A program made the position numbers and the translations under genes. A DNA stretch of 64,000 bases from Proteromonas lacertae (lineage: Eukaryota > Sar > Bigyra > Opalinata > Proteromonadidae): NCBI GenBank assembly GCA_002245135.1, contig NGBS01000872.1:310001-374000 (forward strand). Reading direction: 5' to 3'. This document shows positions 37,403-48,558 of the stretch, piece after piece (the stretch's first letter is position 1; every line of letters begins with the position of its first letter). The notes under the pieces are model-generated. The model was not told where the DNA came from. It saw only the letters and a program-made list of their open reading frames with translations, and made no database searches.

Positions 37403-38564
37403 ATGTCTTATTTTTCTCAACAACCTAGTGTATTGCTATATATTTATTCCGCTAGAATATTCAGTTTTCGGTAAAAGCAGGAAGGACTGAATTCTTACCT
37501 TCTACAGATAACAAGGTTATAGTCAGATCTATACCAGTTAAAGGATTATTATATATTGCTACATCTGTAAGCTTGCATAATGTAATATATTTAGGAGAAA
37601 GATAAATCTATTTATAAATTAGCTTGGAGGAACCGTGAAACTCAGAAAATAGATTGGAGTATTCAAATGGTAAATGATCATAGATGTTATGCAGTATATT
37701 ATTTAGAATAATAAATAGGTTGAATCAGGTAATAAAGATGATCGTATCATATGCTATCAAACACCAGATAATCATTATGTGTTTTGGATTCAAGTATGAT
37801 TTGTTAAATTTATTTACTGAATATAGGATCCAAGTGCAAATGTAGCAGAAGTAGTGACATTAATAAGAGCTTTAATTAAAAAAGCAGTTGTATGAATAAT
37901 AATTATGCAATATTTTCTATTAAAATATAGAAAAAGATAGCTGCCAATGAAGTACAAAGAGCTTTAAGAGAATTAGGTGTAAAAGTACCACCACCACAAC
38001 CACAAGGTCAACAAAATAGCAATCCATTATTACAGCAAACAATACCAGGGTTAACAGGAAATGCAGCAGAATTATTCCAACAATCAGCAGAATATCGATA
38101 TGAAGCATTACAAAGAGAAATGCAAATGTCTGCTCCACCATTAACCTCAGTATTAACCAAAGAAAATGTATTAAATTGATTTTTATTTTTAATGTATGTA
38201 GATTTCACCATTATTAGAAGATTTTGATATATTAGCTAGATTATTACCCTTATTACCAGAAGGACAACAAACTAAAGAACAATTATTACAGCAACTAAGT
38301 TGTCCACAATTCAGACAGTGTTTAAATAAAATCACTTATGGATTAGATTATATTAGTTTTTATGCTTTCGTTGTATGATGATATATATTTATGTATTGAA
38401 TTAGACTCAATATGGATATGATGCTGAGCCAGGTACTGAAGCATTAGGAACATTAAATAGTATTTTAATTTACAATTTATTGTATACTAGTTACAAAAGC
38501 TTTAATTGATATTCTAAAAGAACAAGTAAAGAAGGAGAGGGTAGAAGAGGAAAAGAAGGATTAG
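37403..38564 (+). CDS. RPN13: Proteasomal ubiquitin receptor Rpn13 (ADRM1)
   Basis: Spliced protein starts MSYFSQQPSNIQFSVKAGR and gives a full Pru domain: KGLLYI, YKLAWRNRE, DDRIICYQTP and YVFWIQDPS. The Pru domain docks on Rpn2 and binds ubiquitin. After a Gln/Pro-rich linker a DEUBAD domain follows (ISPLLEDFDILARLLPLLPEG ... LLQQLSCPQFRQCL), which activates the deubiquitinase UCH37. Eight introns of 26-49 nt fit without any frame error, for example GTATTG...CGCTAG (26 nt) after codon 9 and GTATGATT...ATATAG (33 nt) in the Pru domain. The tail KKERVEEEKKD ends at TAG 38562-38564. Excellent example of the window's intron style. Confidence 0.93.
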
Positions 38565-38838
38565 AACAATAAGGTTTACAAGAATTCACAATATTATTTC
38601 TAAAAATATTTTTTTTTTTTTATTTCTAAGGCGTTTTTGAATTTATTTCAACACATTTGAAATAATTTAGTGTTAAAAATAAAAGTCATTCACACAAAAA
38701 ACAAATTTTAAAAAGCTTGGTGTTCGAAAATAAAACAATCGTTAAAGCCGTTTTTTTTAATTTTTATTTGTTGATTTAAAAGTATAGCTACTCTATTTTT
38801 CAATAATTGCAATATATTTATATCACTATAGATTTATT
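38565..38838. other. Intergenic spacer upstream of the NDK/AK gene
   Basis: Non-coding, with A and T runs. AAAAGCTTGG at 38711-38720 is a half-site like the CAAGCTT elements near other starts. Nothing else is seen. Confidence 0.4.
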
Positions 38839-41800
38839 ATGGAGACTGTAGTATGTATTATTAAACCTAACATGATTGAAGAGGAATGGATTATTGATAA
38901 AGCTTTAAAACCTCAAAAGAAGAAGAAAGAAAAGAAACCAAAGGAAGAAGGAGAGGAAGATGAAGAACAAGAGCAAGAAGAAGAACAGGAAGAGGAAGAG
39001 GAAGAAGAACCAGAAGAGGAGGAACAAGAACCAGAAGAAGAGGAGGAAGAAGGTGATGTATATCTTATTTTTATTCAATATATCAAATAGATACCAAAAG
39101 ATCCAAAACCAAAAAAGAAGAAGATGTACAAAATGGCTGATGATATTAGTCAAGTTATTCTTAAAGACATAACAGATCATGGATTAACAATAGTAAAGAA
39201 GAACCTGATTACATTAAGTCTTGCTCAATCAGAATACATATTTAACCATTTTCAAGGCAATTACAGACAGCAGGTAATTGACCAAATGAGTAATAATATG
39301 TCAATGGCGTTATTAATCCAAGGAGAGAATGCAATTGAAAGAATCAACGAATTAGCTGGTGATTTTGATCCACATGTTGCTAGAAAGGTTGATATAGAGA
39401 AACATGGTAATGAAATATTAGAATGGACATGGAGAACCAGATGGGGAAGAAGCAGAGTTAATAATGTTGTTTATATAAGTCCAGACAAATACAATGTAAT
39501 GAGAGAAGAGAAAACAATTTTCCCACCAAAATTCAAATGGGAGAGAACTTATGCAATGATTAAACCAGATATTACAAAAATCAATAAAGAAGATGAGATA
39601 ATTAGCAGAATTGAGTCATTAGGTTTCATTATTGTCGCACAAAAGAAGGAGACATTAACAAGAGAAAAAGCAATGGAATTCTACAAAGAACACGAAGGAA
39701 AACCATTTTTCGAAACATTAGTGACATTCATGACATCAGGTCCAGTAGTCGCTTTAGCATTAGAGAAATTAGATTGTATCAGAGAATGGAGAATCGCAGC
39801 AGGTCCAACCAATACATTTAGAGCAAGAGAAGTAGCTCCAGGATCCTTAAGAGCATTATATGGTACAGATGGAACTCAAAATGCAGTACATGGTAGTGAC
39901 TGTATTGAAAGTGCAAATAGAGAGTTAACCTTCTGGTTCCCAGAGCCATTATTTGCAGAAAGAACATTAGCAATGATTAAGCCAAAAACATCTGATGAAT
40001 ATTGCAATGAAATTAAAGATATTATCAAAACTAATAATTTTGATATTATTGCTGAGAAGAGAGCAACTTTTACAAAAGAAATGGCTGAAGGATTTTATGA
40101 AATGCACAAAGGTAAACCATTTTTCAATAAATTAATTACTTACATGACATCTGGACCAGTATATGCAATGGTATTATCCAAACCAGCAGCTATTAGACAT
40201 TGGAGAATGTTATGTGGACCAACTAATAGTTTCCAAGCCAAAGAACATCAACCATGGACTATTAGAGCAATGTATGGTATTGATGGTACAAGAAACGCAG
40301 TTCATGGAAGTGATTGTATTGTGAATGCTGAGAGAGAAATAGGATTCTTCTTCCCTTACCTTTCAAAGTCTCCATTGTTTATGGGTAATAATGCAAAGAC
40401 TTATTTATTATCATTACCTTCATTATATAATGATCCAAAACCAAATCCTGAGACTTTACATGATTTATTGATTAAAGGTTTGACTCAGCTTGCTAAAGAT
40501 AAACCAGCAGGATTACAAGCAGTTCAATATTTAGGTGAATGGTTATTAAATAATAATCCAAACCAACCAACATTTAGATATATTCCTAAAGCACCATCTT
40601 CTAAGAGAATTACAGTTGTATTTATATTAGGAGGACCAGGTTCAGGTAAAGGTACACAATGTGAGAAAGTAGTAAAAGAATTCGAATTTACACATTTATC
40701 AACAGGTGATTTGTTAAGAGAAGAAGTAGAAAGTGGATCTAGTTTAGGTCAAAATATTGCTGCATTAATGAAAGAAGGTAAATTAGTACCAAATTCAATA
40801 GTCTTGAGTTTATTAAAGAAAGCTATTCATTCAGGTGTTTCTGATAAGTTCTTAATTGATGGATTCCCAAGAGAATTTGATCAAATTAAGCTATTCGAAA
40901 AAGAAGTTGGTCCTTATGCATTTGCTATCTACTTTGATTGTCCTGATTCAATCTTAACTGAAAGATGTTTAGAAAGAGGAAAATCAAGTGGAAGAGTAGA
41001 TGATAATGAAGAATCTATTAAAAAGAGAATAAAGATATTCCATCAACAATCTTTACCAGCTATAGATCACTTCAAACAAATTGGTAAATTACGTCGTATT
41101 GATGCTAATAAAGATATTGATGCAATCTATGAACAAACAAGAAAGCACTTTGTAACTATAATGAAGAATGATGGTGTGATGATTACTCCATTACCACCAT
41201 TATTACCAACAATAGTGTTTATATTAGGAGGACCAGGTTCAGGTAAAGGTACACAATGTGATAAATTAGTAAGGAATTATGGATTTACACATCTCTCCAC
41301 ATGGTGATTTATTAAGAGAAGAAGTAGCTAAAGGTAATAGTGAACATTCACAAGAGTTGAAAGAAATAATGGGTAAAGGCGATTTAGTTCCAACTAATAT
41401 TGTTTTAGATTTATTAAAGAATGCTATTGAAACTACTCAATCTGATAAGTTCCTAATTGATGGTTTCCCAAGAGATTTAGATCAAGCTTATTTATTTGAA
41501 AAACAAGTTGGTAAATGTAGTTATGTATTATATTATGATTGTCCAACTGAAATAATGACTCAAAGAATATTAGAAAGAGGAAAGACCAGTGGAAGAACTG
41601 ATGATAATGAAGAAACTGCATTAAGAAGAATGAGAGTATTTGAAGAACAAACAAAACCAGTTGTTAATTATTATCGTAAACTTGGTTTATTAAGAACAGT
41701 AGATGCATCTGGTTCACCTGGTGAAGTATATGATTGCTACTAGAAAATATGTAAATCCAACATTCGTATTAGCATTAGGAAGACCTGGCAGTGGTGTAAG

Positions 41801-44051
41801 TACCATTGTAGAGAAGTTAAGTAAACAATATAGTTATGAAATCTTAGATATTAATGAATTATTAAGAATAGAAGTCTCATTACAAAGTGATATTGGTAGA
41901 GATATTGATGAATTCTTAAGAGATCATAGAATTATATCTGTTTCTATGTTAATTAATGTTGTAAGAAGTGCTATTGCTAGAACTAATAATGATCATTTCA
42001 TATTAATGAACTTCCCAAGAACAAAAGAACAAATGGCTGCTTTTGAAGAAGAATATGGAATGGTTGATTTCATAGTAGAAGTAAGTTGTCCAAGTGATAT
42101 ATGTGAGAAGAGATTGAAATTAAGAGCAGGTGCACAAGATGGTCCAGGTCAAATAAAGAATAGATTATTATACTATGAAAACTATATTGAACCATTATTA
42201 CAATCATATAGAAAGATAGGTGTTGTACAGAAAGTAAGAGGAGAATTAACAATGGAACAAAGTTATGCAGATGCACAGAATATCTTCCAAAAAGAAGTGA
42301 TTTCAATTGCCAATATATCTGAAGATGAAGTTAATTTAGATGAAATCGATTCATTCTGTAGTCAATATGGTTATACAGTTATTCATTCAATTGATGAATT
42401 AGTAGATGCTAGTGTAATGAGAGGTACAAAATATGGTCAAGAAGTCTCACAATTATTAGCAAATCAACAAATTATACCCAATAGTTTAATATGTAATATA
42501 TTACATGAATATTTAATACACACAAGAGATAGAAGATTCATTATTATTAATTACCCAAATACTAAGGATCAAGCTATAGAATATGATAATATAATTGGAC
42601 CATTAGAGAAATGGATTTATGTATCTAAAGATTATGTATCACCTGATTCAATATCAACATTACCTTATTCATATGAAAGTATTGATGAACATATTAGAGA
42701 ATTGACCCATTACTATGAACCAAGTGGCAGAGTAAGAATCTGTCCATTTAGAAATGGTAATTTAGTGGAAGGATTAAAGGAACATATAGAAAGAACATTG
42801 ATGTGTGTTATTAATGAACCATTCTGTGATACAACTGATATTATAAGTAAATATGCTAAGGCATATAATTACCATATTATTAATAAAGTAGATTTATTAG
42901 AAGGTGAAAGTGAAAGAGATGTTGATTTCAAAGAAGAATATGAGAAATATAAACAAGGTGATCATGTTTTACCACAAAAGGCTATTATTAACTTAATACA
43001 AAGATTAATGTATATATCTCATGATAAGAGATATGTGATTAATGAATTCCCCAATACTGATTTAGAATATGAAAGTATTCCAGAAATATACAACCATGAA
43101 TATATCAAAGCGATGATGCAAGAAGATGCATTGATTAAACATATAAAGAAATCATTAAAACCAAAGAGAAAGGTAAATGAAGATGGTGAGGAAGAAGAAG
43201 GAGATGAAGAAGAGCCAGAAGAAGAGGAGGAAGAAGAACCTGAACCAGAACCAGAGAATGAAGGCGAAGAAGGTGAAGAACCTGAGGAAGAATTAGATGA
43301 AGATGGAAATCCAATTCCAAAACCACCAAAGAAGAAGAAGATTCCAGCTAATGTAGAGAAAGTATTAAATGAATTCAATGATAAATACAGCATATTGTAT
43401 AATAAAATAAAAGAAAATGAAAGATTCTATAAAGAAGTTGATTTGAATAATGAGAGAAGTTTGACTGGTATTATTGATGAAATGAAACCAGAAATTAATT
43501 TATTAATAAGTCCAGTTGGATGTTTAAAGACTGAAGTTTGTACTATGTTAACATTACAGAAAGGATATGAATATATAAAAGTGACAAATATATTACAAGA
43601 AGCAAGTGAGATTGATGATGAACAAGGAATGGTTATAAGAGAATGTTTTAGTAAACGAAAGACTGTACCAATTGTAATAACATTGAATATATTAAGAAAA
43701 GCAATTCTAAGAAGTGAATTCCATAAATTTATAATTGATGGTTATCCAAGAACTGTAAGTGATGGTACACCAACTGTACATGAACAAGTAGAAGCTTTAG
43801 AGAAAGAAATTGGTAAAATAAATATTGTATTCTCATTCAGTGCTGATAAAACAAAGAGACAAACAAGAATGGAAGAATTAACACCAGCTCAATTTGCTGC
43901 TAAAGAAGAGATTTATGAGAGAGAGAAATTCCCAGTTGTTAGTTATTTCAAGAATTTAGATAGTGAAGTACCAGCTTTGATATTAAGTGACTGTAACGAA
44001 GGAAGTGATTCAATTTATCAAGACATTGAAGGTTATTTTGTTGGTTTTTAA
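38839..44051 (+). CDS. Giant NDK-DPY30-adenylate kinase fusion (3 NDK-like + 6 AK-like modules)
   Basis: About 1,725 residues, one intron (39058-39090, 33 nt). Order: degenerate NDK 1, split by a Lys/Glu-rich insert right after IIKPNM (residues 20-85); NDK 2 (about 222-355) and NDK 3 (360-505), both with the phosphorylated His in NAVHGSDC; a DPY-30-like helix pair (GLTQLAKDKPAGLQAVQYL, about 535-560); AK 1 and AK 2 with intact P-loops GGPGSGKGTQC (586, 784) and DGFPR lids. AK 3 has an altered P-loop (GRPGSGVST). AK 4 and 5 have no P-loop. An acidic linker (about 1427-1474) precedes AK 6, which has a P-loop-like SPVGCLKTE but keeps DGYPRT. Such fusions with DPY-30 are typical of axonemal energy relay. 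Two +1 frame breaks, at 41302 and about 41737, interrupt AK 2 and the AK 2/AK 3 join. Confidence 0.9.
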
Positions 44052-44235
44052 AATTATCTTATAAAATATTATATTTTTATTATGTTGTTTGTTTGAGGAT
44101 ATATTTATAAACTGTTTTATATTTTTTGAATTTTGAATATTTTTTGGCTTAATTATTTTCGCACCGAAATAACAGTTTTTTTTGTCATTTGATTTTTTTT
44201 ATTTTCTTTTCACTCAGTCAATATAATCAATAAAC

Positions 44236-45943
44236 ATGTCAGCCTGCGAAGTTGAGCCACAGACTACATCTCTAGAAAATAAGTTACAATGCTTAGATAT
44301 AGAGTCACCAGATATTGAGGTTATTGAAGATACACCAGTCGTACAACCTGAAGGAAAACCTCCAATTAATAGATCCAGTCTTTCGAGAGAGTTTACTTCC
44401 AGAAATAGTAATCAATCAGAATTAGACAACAGATTAACCCCTAATATTTCAGGCGATCTTGAAATTCCTCAATCCAAACTTCCTCCAATAGGTACATCTC
44501 CATACAAACGTCCAACAACTACAACAATAGCATTTGCTCAACAAAAGTCTAATCCATCAGAACAACCTCCCAATCTAGATGTAGAACCATTAAACACATG
44601 TTTACCAGGACTAGAATCCTTTGATACAATGAAGAAAGAAGTGTATAGAGGTCCAACAGATGAAAGTAATTGGGTAATTCCAGGTCATTTAATGATAGGT
44701 GCTTATCCAGGTGATATTAGTGACAAAACAACATATCGTAATTTAGGTGGAATAATGAGACTAGGTATAGGTACATTTGTATGTCTGCAACAGGAGTATG
44801 ATCCAAGTCCATATGTTACAGAAGCAATGTGGAGAGGTGGATTGAAATTAAGACCGTATTATAGAGATGTACAGAAAATATTCAAAGAAGGGAGTTTATG
44901 GAATCATCCTAATAGTATTAAACCATCATATAGTTGATTTTGTATATATATATAATATTAATAATTATTATGTTTATTTATAAATATATAGATTCATTTC
45001 CCAATTGTTGATTTAACTGCATCAGCTAGTGATTCTCAATTACTCAATCTCTGTAAAATGTTATGTGAAAGATTAGATAAAGGTGAGAAATTATACGTTC
45101 ATTGCTGGGGTGGACATGGTAGAAGTGGTTCAGTTGGTTCAATAGTAATTGGATTATTATATTGTCTTAAACCAAGTGAAGCAATGGATAGAATACAATA
45201 TACGCACTGATTTGAGGAATTGTAGCTTGGGAGTACCAAGCCCACAGACTACAGAACAAAGGTTACAAGTGGCAAGAGTATTATTATCGACCATCTGCAC
45301 AGAATTATATGAAGGAAAGACAGAATAGAATATTAGCAGCACAAAGAAAACCACCAGGAGCCTTGTAGTAGTACAATTCAACAACATAATATATTCCAAC
45401 ATTCTAAACCACCATTAACAGCAAGACCATCTACTGTGAGTAATTCATATAGATATCGTACTCCTCGTAATGTTAATCTCTCTGTTCAAACTAATAATAA
45501 TAATAATTCAACTACAACTACTACAATATCAAACACTGCTCAAGCTAATGCTCGAAATCATCCATTTATCTACACACCCAGTGGTATACCATCTCCTACT
45601 AATAATAATAACAATAACAACACTCCAATAATGAAATTAATACCATCACCACCAAGTTCAACGAAGAGAAGTAGAACAACACCAAGATATCATCATATGT
45701 ATGGTGGAGGTAATGGTAGAAATATTAATACAAGTGTAAAACCAGCACCACCCTTCTTCTACACCTAATAGATCTCATTATTATAATTTCCATCATATAC
45801 CTGGAAGAAAACAATCTGGAAATGGAAATGGATTAACTGTGAATGGTAGTGGAAATGGATTTACACCAAGGAAGCCTTTGGTTTCAACATCTCCTCAGAA
45901 TAAATCTAAGGAAAATGAAATACAAAGTGCTGCATTAGCATAA
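44236..45943 (+). CDS. Dual-specificity / tyrosine phosphatase-like protein, frame-broken 3' half
   Basis: A disordered N-terminus (about 140 residues) is followed by WVIPGHLMIGAYPGD, FVCLQQEYDP and the PTP loop YVHCWGGHGRSGSV: the C-x5-R signature HC-WGGHG-RS at about 45100-45130. The family hydrolyses phosphotyrosine or phosphoserine/threonine. Two introns lie just before the loop, the first only 19 nt (GTATTAAACC...ATATAG, about 44917-44935). After the loop the frame shifts +1 four times, near 45208, 45271, 45364 and 45751. Correcting these gives YTHDLRNCSLG, then ERQNRILAAQRKPPG and a long Asn/Ser/Pro-rich tail ending NEIQSAALA. Without correction the product ends right after the catalytic domain. 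Either a decaying gene or poor sequence here. Confidence 0.65.
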
Positions 45944-46106
45944 ATTAGTTATGTGAAGTAATTAAATGTATTTTTTTAGACATTGAATTTACCTAATATA
46001 TATATATATATCATCATTATTTTATCTTTTAACAAAATTGTGTTTTGGCTGTTTTAACACAAAGAAATAAAATATAAAATGAAAAATCAAATAAATATCT
46101 ATTATT

Positions 46107-46638
46107 TTAATCTTGCTGTTGTGGTGGTTTATTTTGATCACGTTTTTCTAAATATTTCTTCCTATATGCTGTCCATGTCTCTTCATTCAAATCATAATTG
46201 AAATATTGTGAAATATCAGCACCTGGCATTCTCCATGGTTTTGGATCAATTTCATCAATGTCAATGTCAAATGCATTTCGGTGAGATGTTGATATTGTCT
46301 TTCTATTAGCAGAATACGTTTGTTGTTGTTGAGTTGTAGTATTTTTGGGTTTTGCTCCTGGCAATGATAAAATGAAGTGAACATTATCTTCAGTTGTATT
46401 TGTAGCTGTTTGATTTGATAGTTCTGATATTTTTCTAATTCATAAATATAACAAGTTATATATACTGTTGTGAATTTAATCCATGTTGCATTTCATGATC
46501 TAAACATTATTCAATATAAATAATACCTAGAGTGTCTTCATTCTTTTCATCATCACTTTCATCTTCCTCCATCTGTTCATGGTCAAATATTTCTGTTAAT
46601 GAATCAGCCTATTGTATAATTGAAAGTAAATATACCAT
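46107..46638 (-). CDS. FIP1: FIP1-like polyadenylation factor
   Basis: The Fip1 motif is clear: KPWRMPGADISQYFNYDLNE then TWTAYRKK. In known Fip1 proteins this region binds the CPSF30/poly(A) polymerase machinery. The N-terminus (after the single-codon exon ATG) is acidic, ADSLTEIFDHEQMEEDESDDE, as usual for the poly(A)-polymerase-binding part. Three introns of 27-31 nt keep the frame. The protein is short (about 150 residues) and lacks the long Arg-rich tail of animal FIP1L1, closer to a minimal form. Divergent from the LRR gene at 46700, only 61 bp away. Confidence 0.85.
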
Positions 46639-46666
46639 AGTTCTAAAGAAAAAAACAAAATTAATT

Positions 46667-46682
46667 GCAAGCTTTTGCTTGA
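46667..46682. promoter_or_regulatory. CAAGCTT-type inverted element, FIP1/LRR pair
   Basis: GCAAGCTTTTGCTTGA: GCAAGC and GCTTG are inverted arms. It sits between starts at 46638 (minus) and 46700 (plus), 18 bp before the latter. Confidence 0.5.
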
Positions 46683-46699
46683 TATTTATAAAATTCAAA

Positions 46700-47757
46700 A
46701 TGATTTTACGCCGTCTATTTGGAACTGCAGGTCATAGAAATACCAAATTCATTGACTTAACACGTATATTAATTGAATATTGTAAAATAGATGATATGGT
46801 CAATAGAATGGCAATTGCAGGTACAATTTCAAATATAATTCACTCAAATCATATTCGAAGTAATTTATTGATAATTAATAATACTAGTTCATCCTGATTT
46901 AGCAGAATATGATGTTGAGTTCTTTATGGACAGTTTATCGAAAGTATCATCCAATCCAATACAAAGTCTTGTATTTTGGGGTATTATAAGAATCATAATC
47001 TATGTTTCTATTATATGAAATAGGAAGTACAATCTCTTCAAATATCACAAAAAAGTTGATTAATGTTATAGAAACAACAGGCTTTCCTAAGTTAGAGTTA
47101 TTGAATATAGGAATGGTAAATATACAATATAACGATATAATGTCAATAATGGATAGTATAACAGAGAAGAAATGTCCAATACAAATCTTATCAATTGATT
47201 CAAATGAATTTTTAGGAGATAAAGGAATTAATGATTTAAGTAAAATGTTAGAGAATGGAATATGGAATAAAACACTATCGCAACTGTGTATTGATGATAT
47301 AAATATGAGTAATAAAGGATTAAAATCAATGATTGAGTTATTTAAAAAGAAAGTGTTTGATAATTTAATAAGTTTTGATTTAAATGAAAATAAAATTAAT
47401 GATAATGGTGTGAAATTGATATGTGAATTATTAGAATTGAATTTATTACCTAATTTGCAAACATTAGGCTTGTCTTGTATTAATATTATAATTTTATTGT
47501 TATTGTAGTTAACCCTATTCATAATGAAGGTGTAAAGTTGCTATGTGATGTATTTGATAAGAATTATTCACCTCAGTTATATCAGTTAAATGCACATTGT
47601 ATAAATGAATGTTATTATCATTATAGTTCCTGATATTGATAGAAGAATTTTTGATCAGTTATACAAATCTTATTGTAAAGGTCATAAAGTGCAAGAAATA
47701 GAGCTGTTTGATTCAGATATACTTACACGAAATACTAGTGGCTTTCAAGGTTTGTAA
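46700..47757 (+). CDS. RNI/NLR-type leucine-rich-repeat protein
   Basis: Start MILRRLFGTAGHRNTKFIDL. A set of ribonuclease-inhibitor-type repeats follows (LSIDSNEFLGDKGINDLSKML, LCIDDINMSNKGLKSMI, FDLNENKINDNGVKLICELL), with the LxLxxNxIxDxG pattern. Introns include GTAATT...ACTAG near 46866 and GTATTATAAG...AATAG near 46982; the former has no GTAT start. The last exon ends NTSGFQGL. No kinase, NACHT or membrane part is visible. Probably a cytosolic protein-interaction module; no partner can be named. The sequence GCAAGCTTTTGCTTGA lies 18 bp before the ATG. Confidence 0.7.
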
Positions 47758-47842
47758 TTCGTTAAATATTTCAATTTTGGTTTTGTTTGTTGTTATAATA
47801 GAATAATCAGAGAAAAAATAGAGTGTTATATTTCAATAAAAC

Positions 47843-48486
47843 TTAATTAGATGGAACCATTGTCTTATAAACTTCATTCATTTCATTTTCAATAGATTTT
47901 TGTTGTCTTTCGATATACTGTTTATGATTCTATTATAATTTATAAATAAGAAAGAAATACATTCAAATTCTCTAATTCTTTTGTCAATACATCTTTTTCT
48001 TTGGTTAGATCTTCCATAATGTCTTTTTCATTCATCAAATAAAACATTTTACCTACACTTCTATATAATTTCACTTTGTCACTATTCTCATAACGCTTAA
48101 CTTCAGCTTCAGTAAAGTCAATACGCTTTGTATCCTTTTGATTAACCATAATCTGAGCATTTACTTTATTCAACTCTTTTACTTCCTTCCTATATCTATC
48201 TTGTAAATCAGTAAATTCTTTTGGAATAGTTTTTACTGTATTTGATTCAATCTTTGAGTTATTCTAGAAAATGAGCTTTAAAAAATAATACACCTGGTGT
48301 TTTACATTCTTGCTTATGTCCATTTCTCCAATGAGCAATTTGACAATCTTTAGAGCAATAACAAGTTGCTTTACATCTAGAACAGTTTTTAAATTCACCT
48401 ATTATATTATTTTCAATAAATATACCAAATTTAGATTCAGTGTTACCACATGTTGGATTGCTACAACTTCTTAGTTTTTGAGACAT
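47843..48486 (-). CDS. MYND zinc finger fused to a prefoldin subunit 1-like coiled coil
   Basis: Start MSQKLRSCSNPTCGNTESKFG. The MYND finger is complete: C-x2-C (FKNCSRCKA), CYCSKDCQ, AHWRNGHKQEC. An intron of about 28 nt (GTATTATTTT...CTAG) follows KTPG. The next exon reads FTDLQDRYRKEVKELNKV, then a loop, KLYRSVGKMFYLMNEKDIM and a second helix LTKEKDVLTKELENLN, ending VYKTMVPSN. The coil-beta hairpin-coil layout and VGKMFYL match beta-type prefoldin subunit 1 (GVGRMF in others), a tubulin/actin co-chaperone. There is no Met near the start of the prefoldin part, so I treat it as one gene. The fusion is unusual. If wrong, a short MYND gene would overlap a prefoldin gene. Confidence 0.7.
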
Positions 48487-48558
48487 TTCAAAAATTAAAA
48501 AAAACCTTAAATAGAAACGAATATAATTTTGAAACAATCTCATCAACGTAATTTGAAA

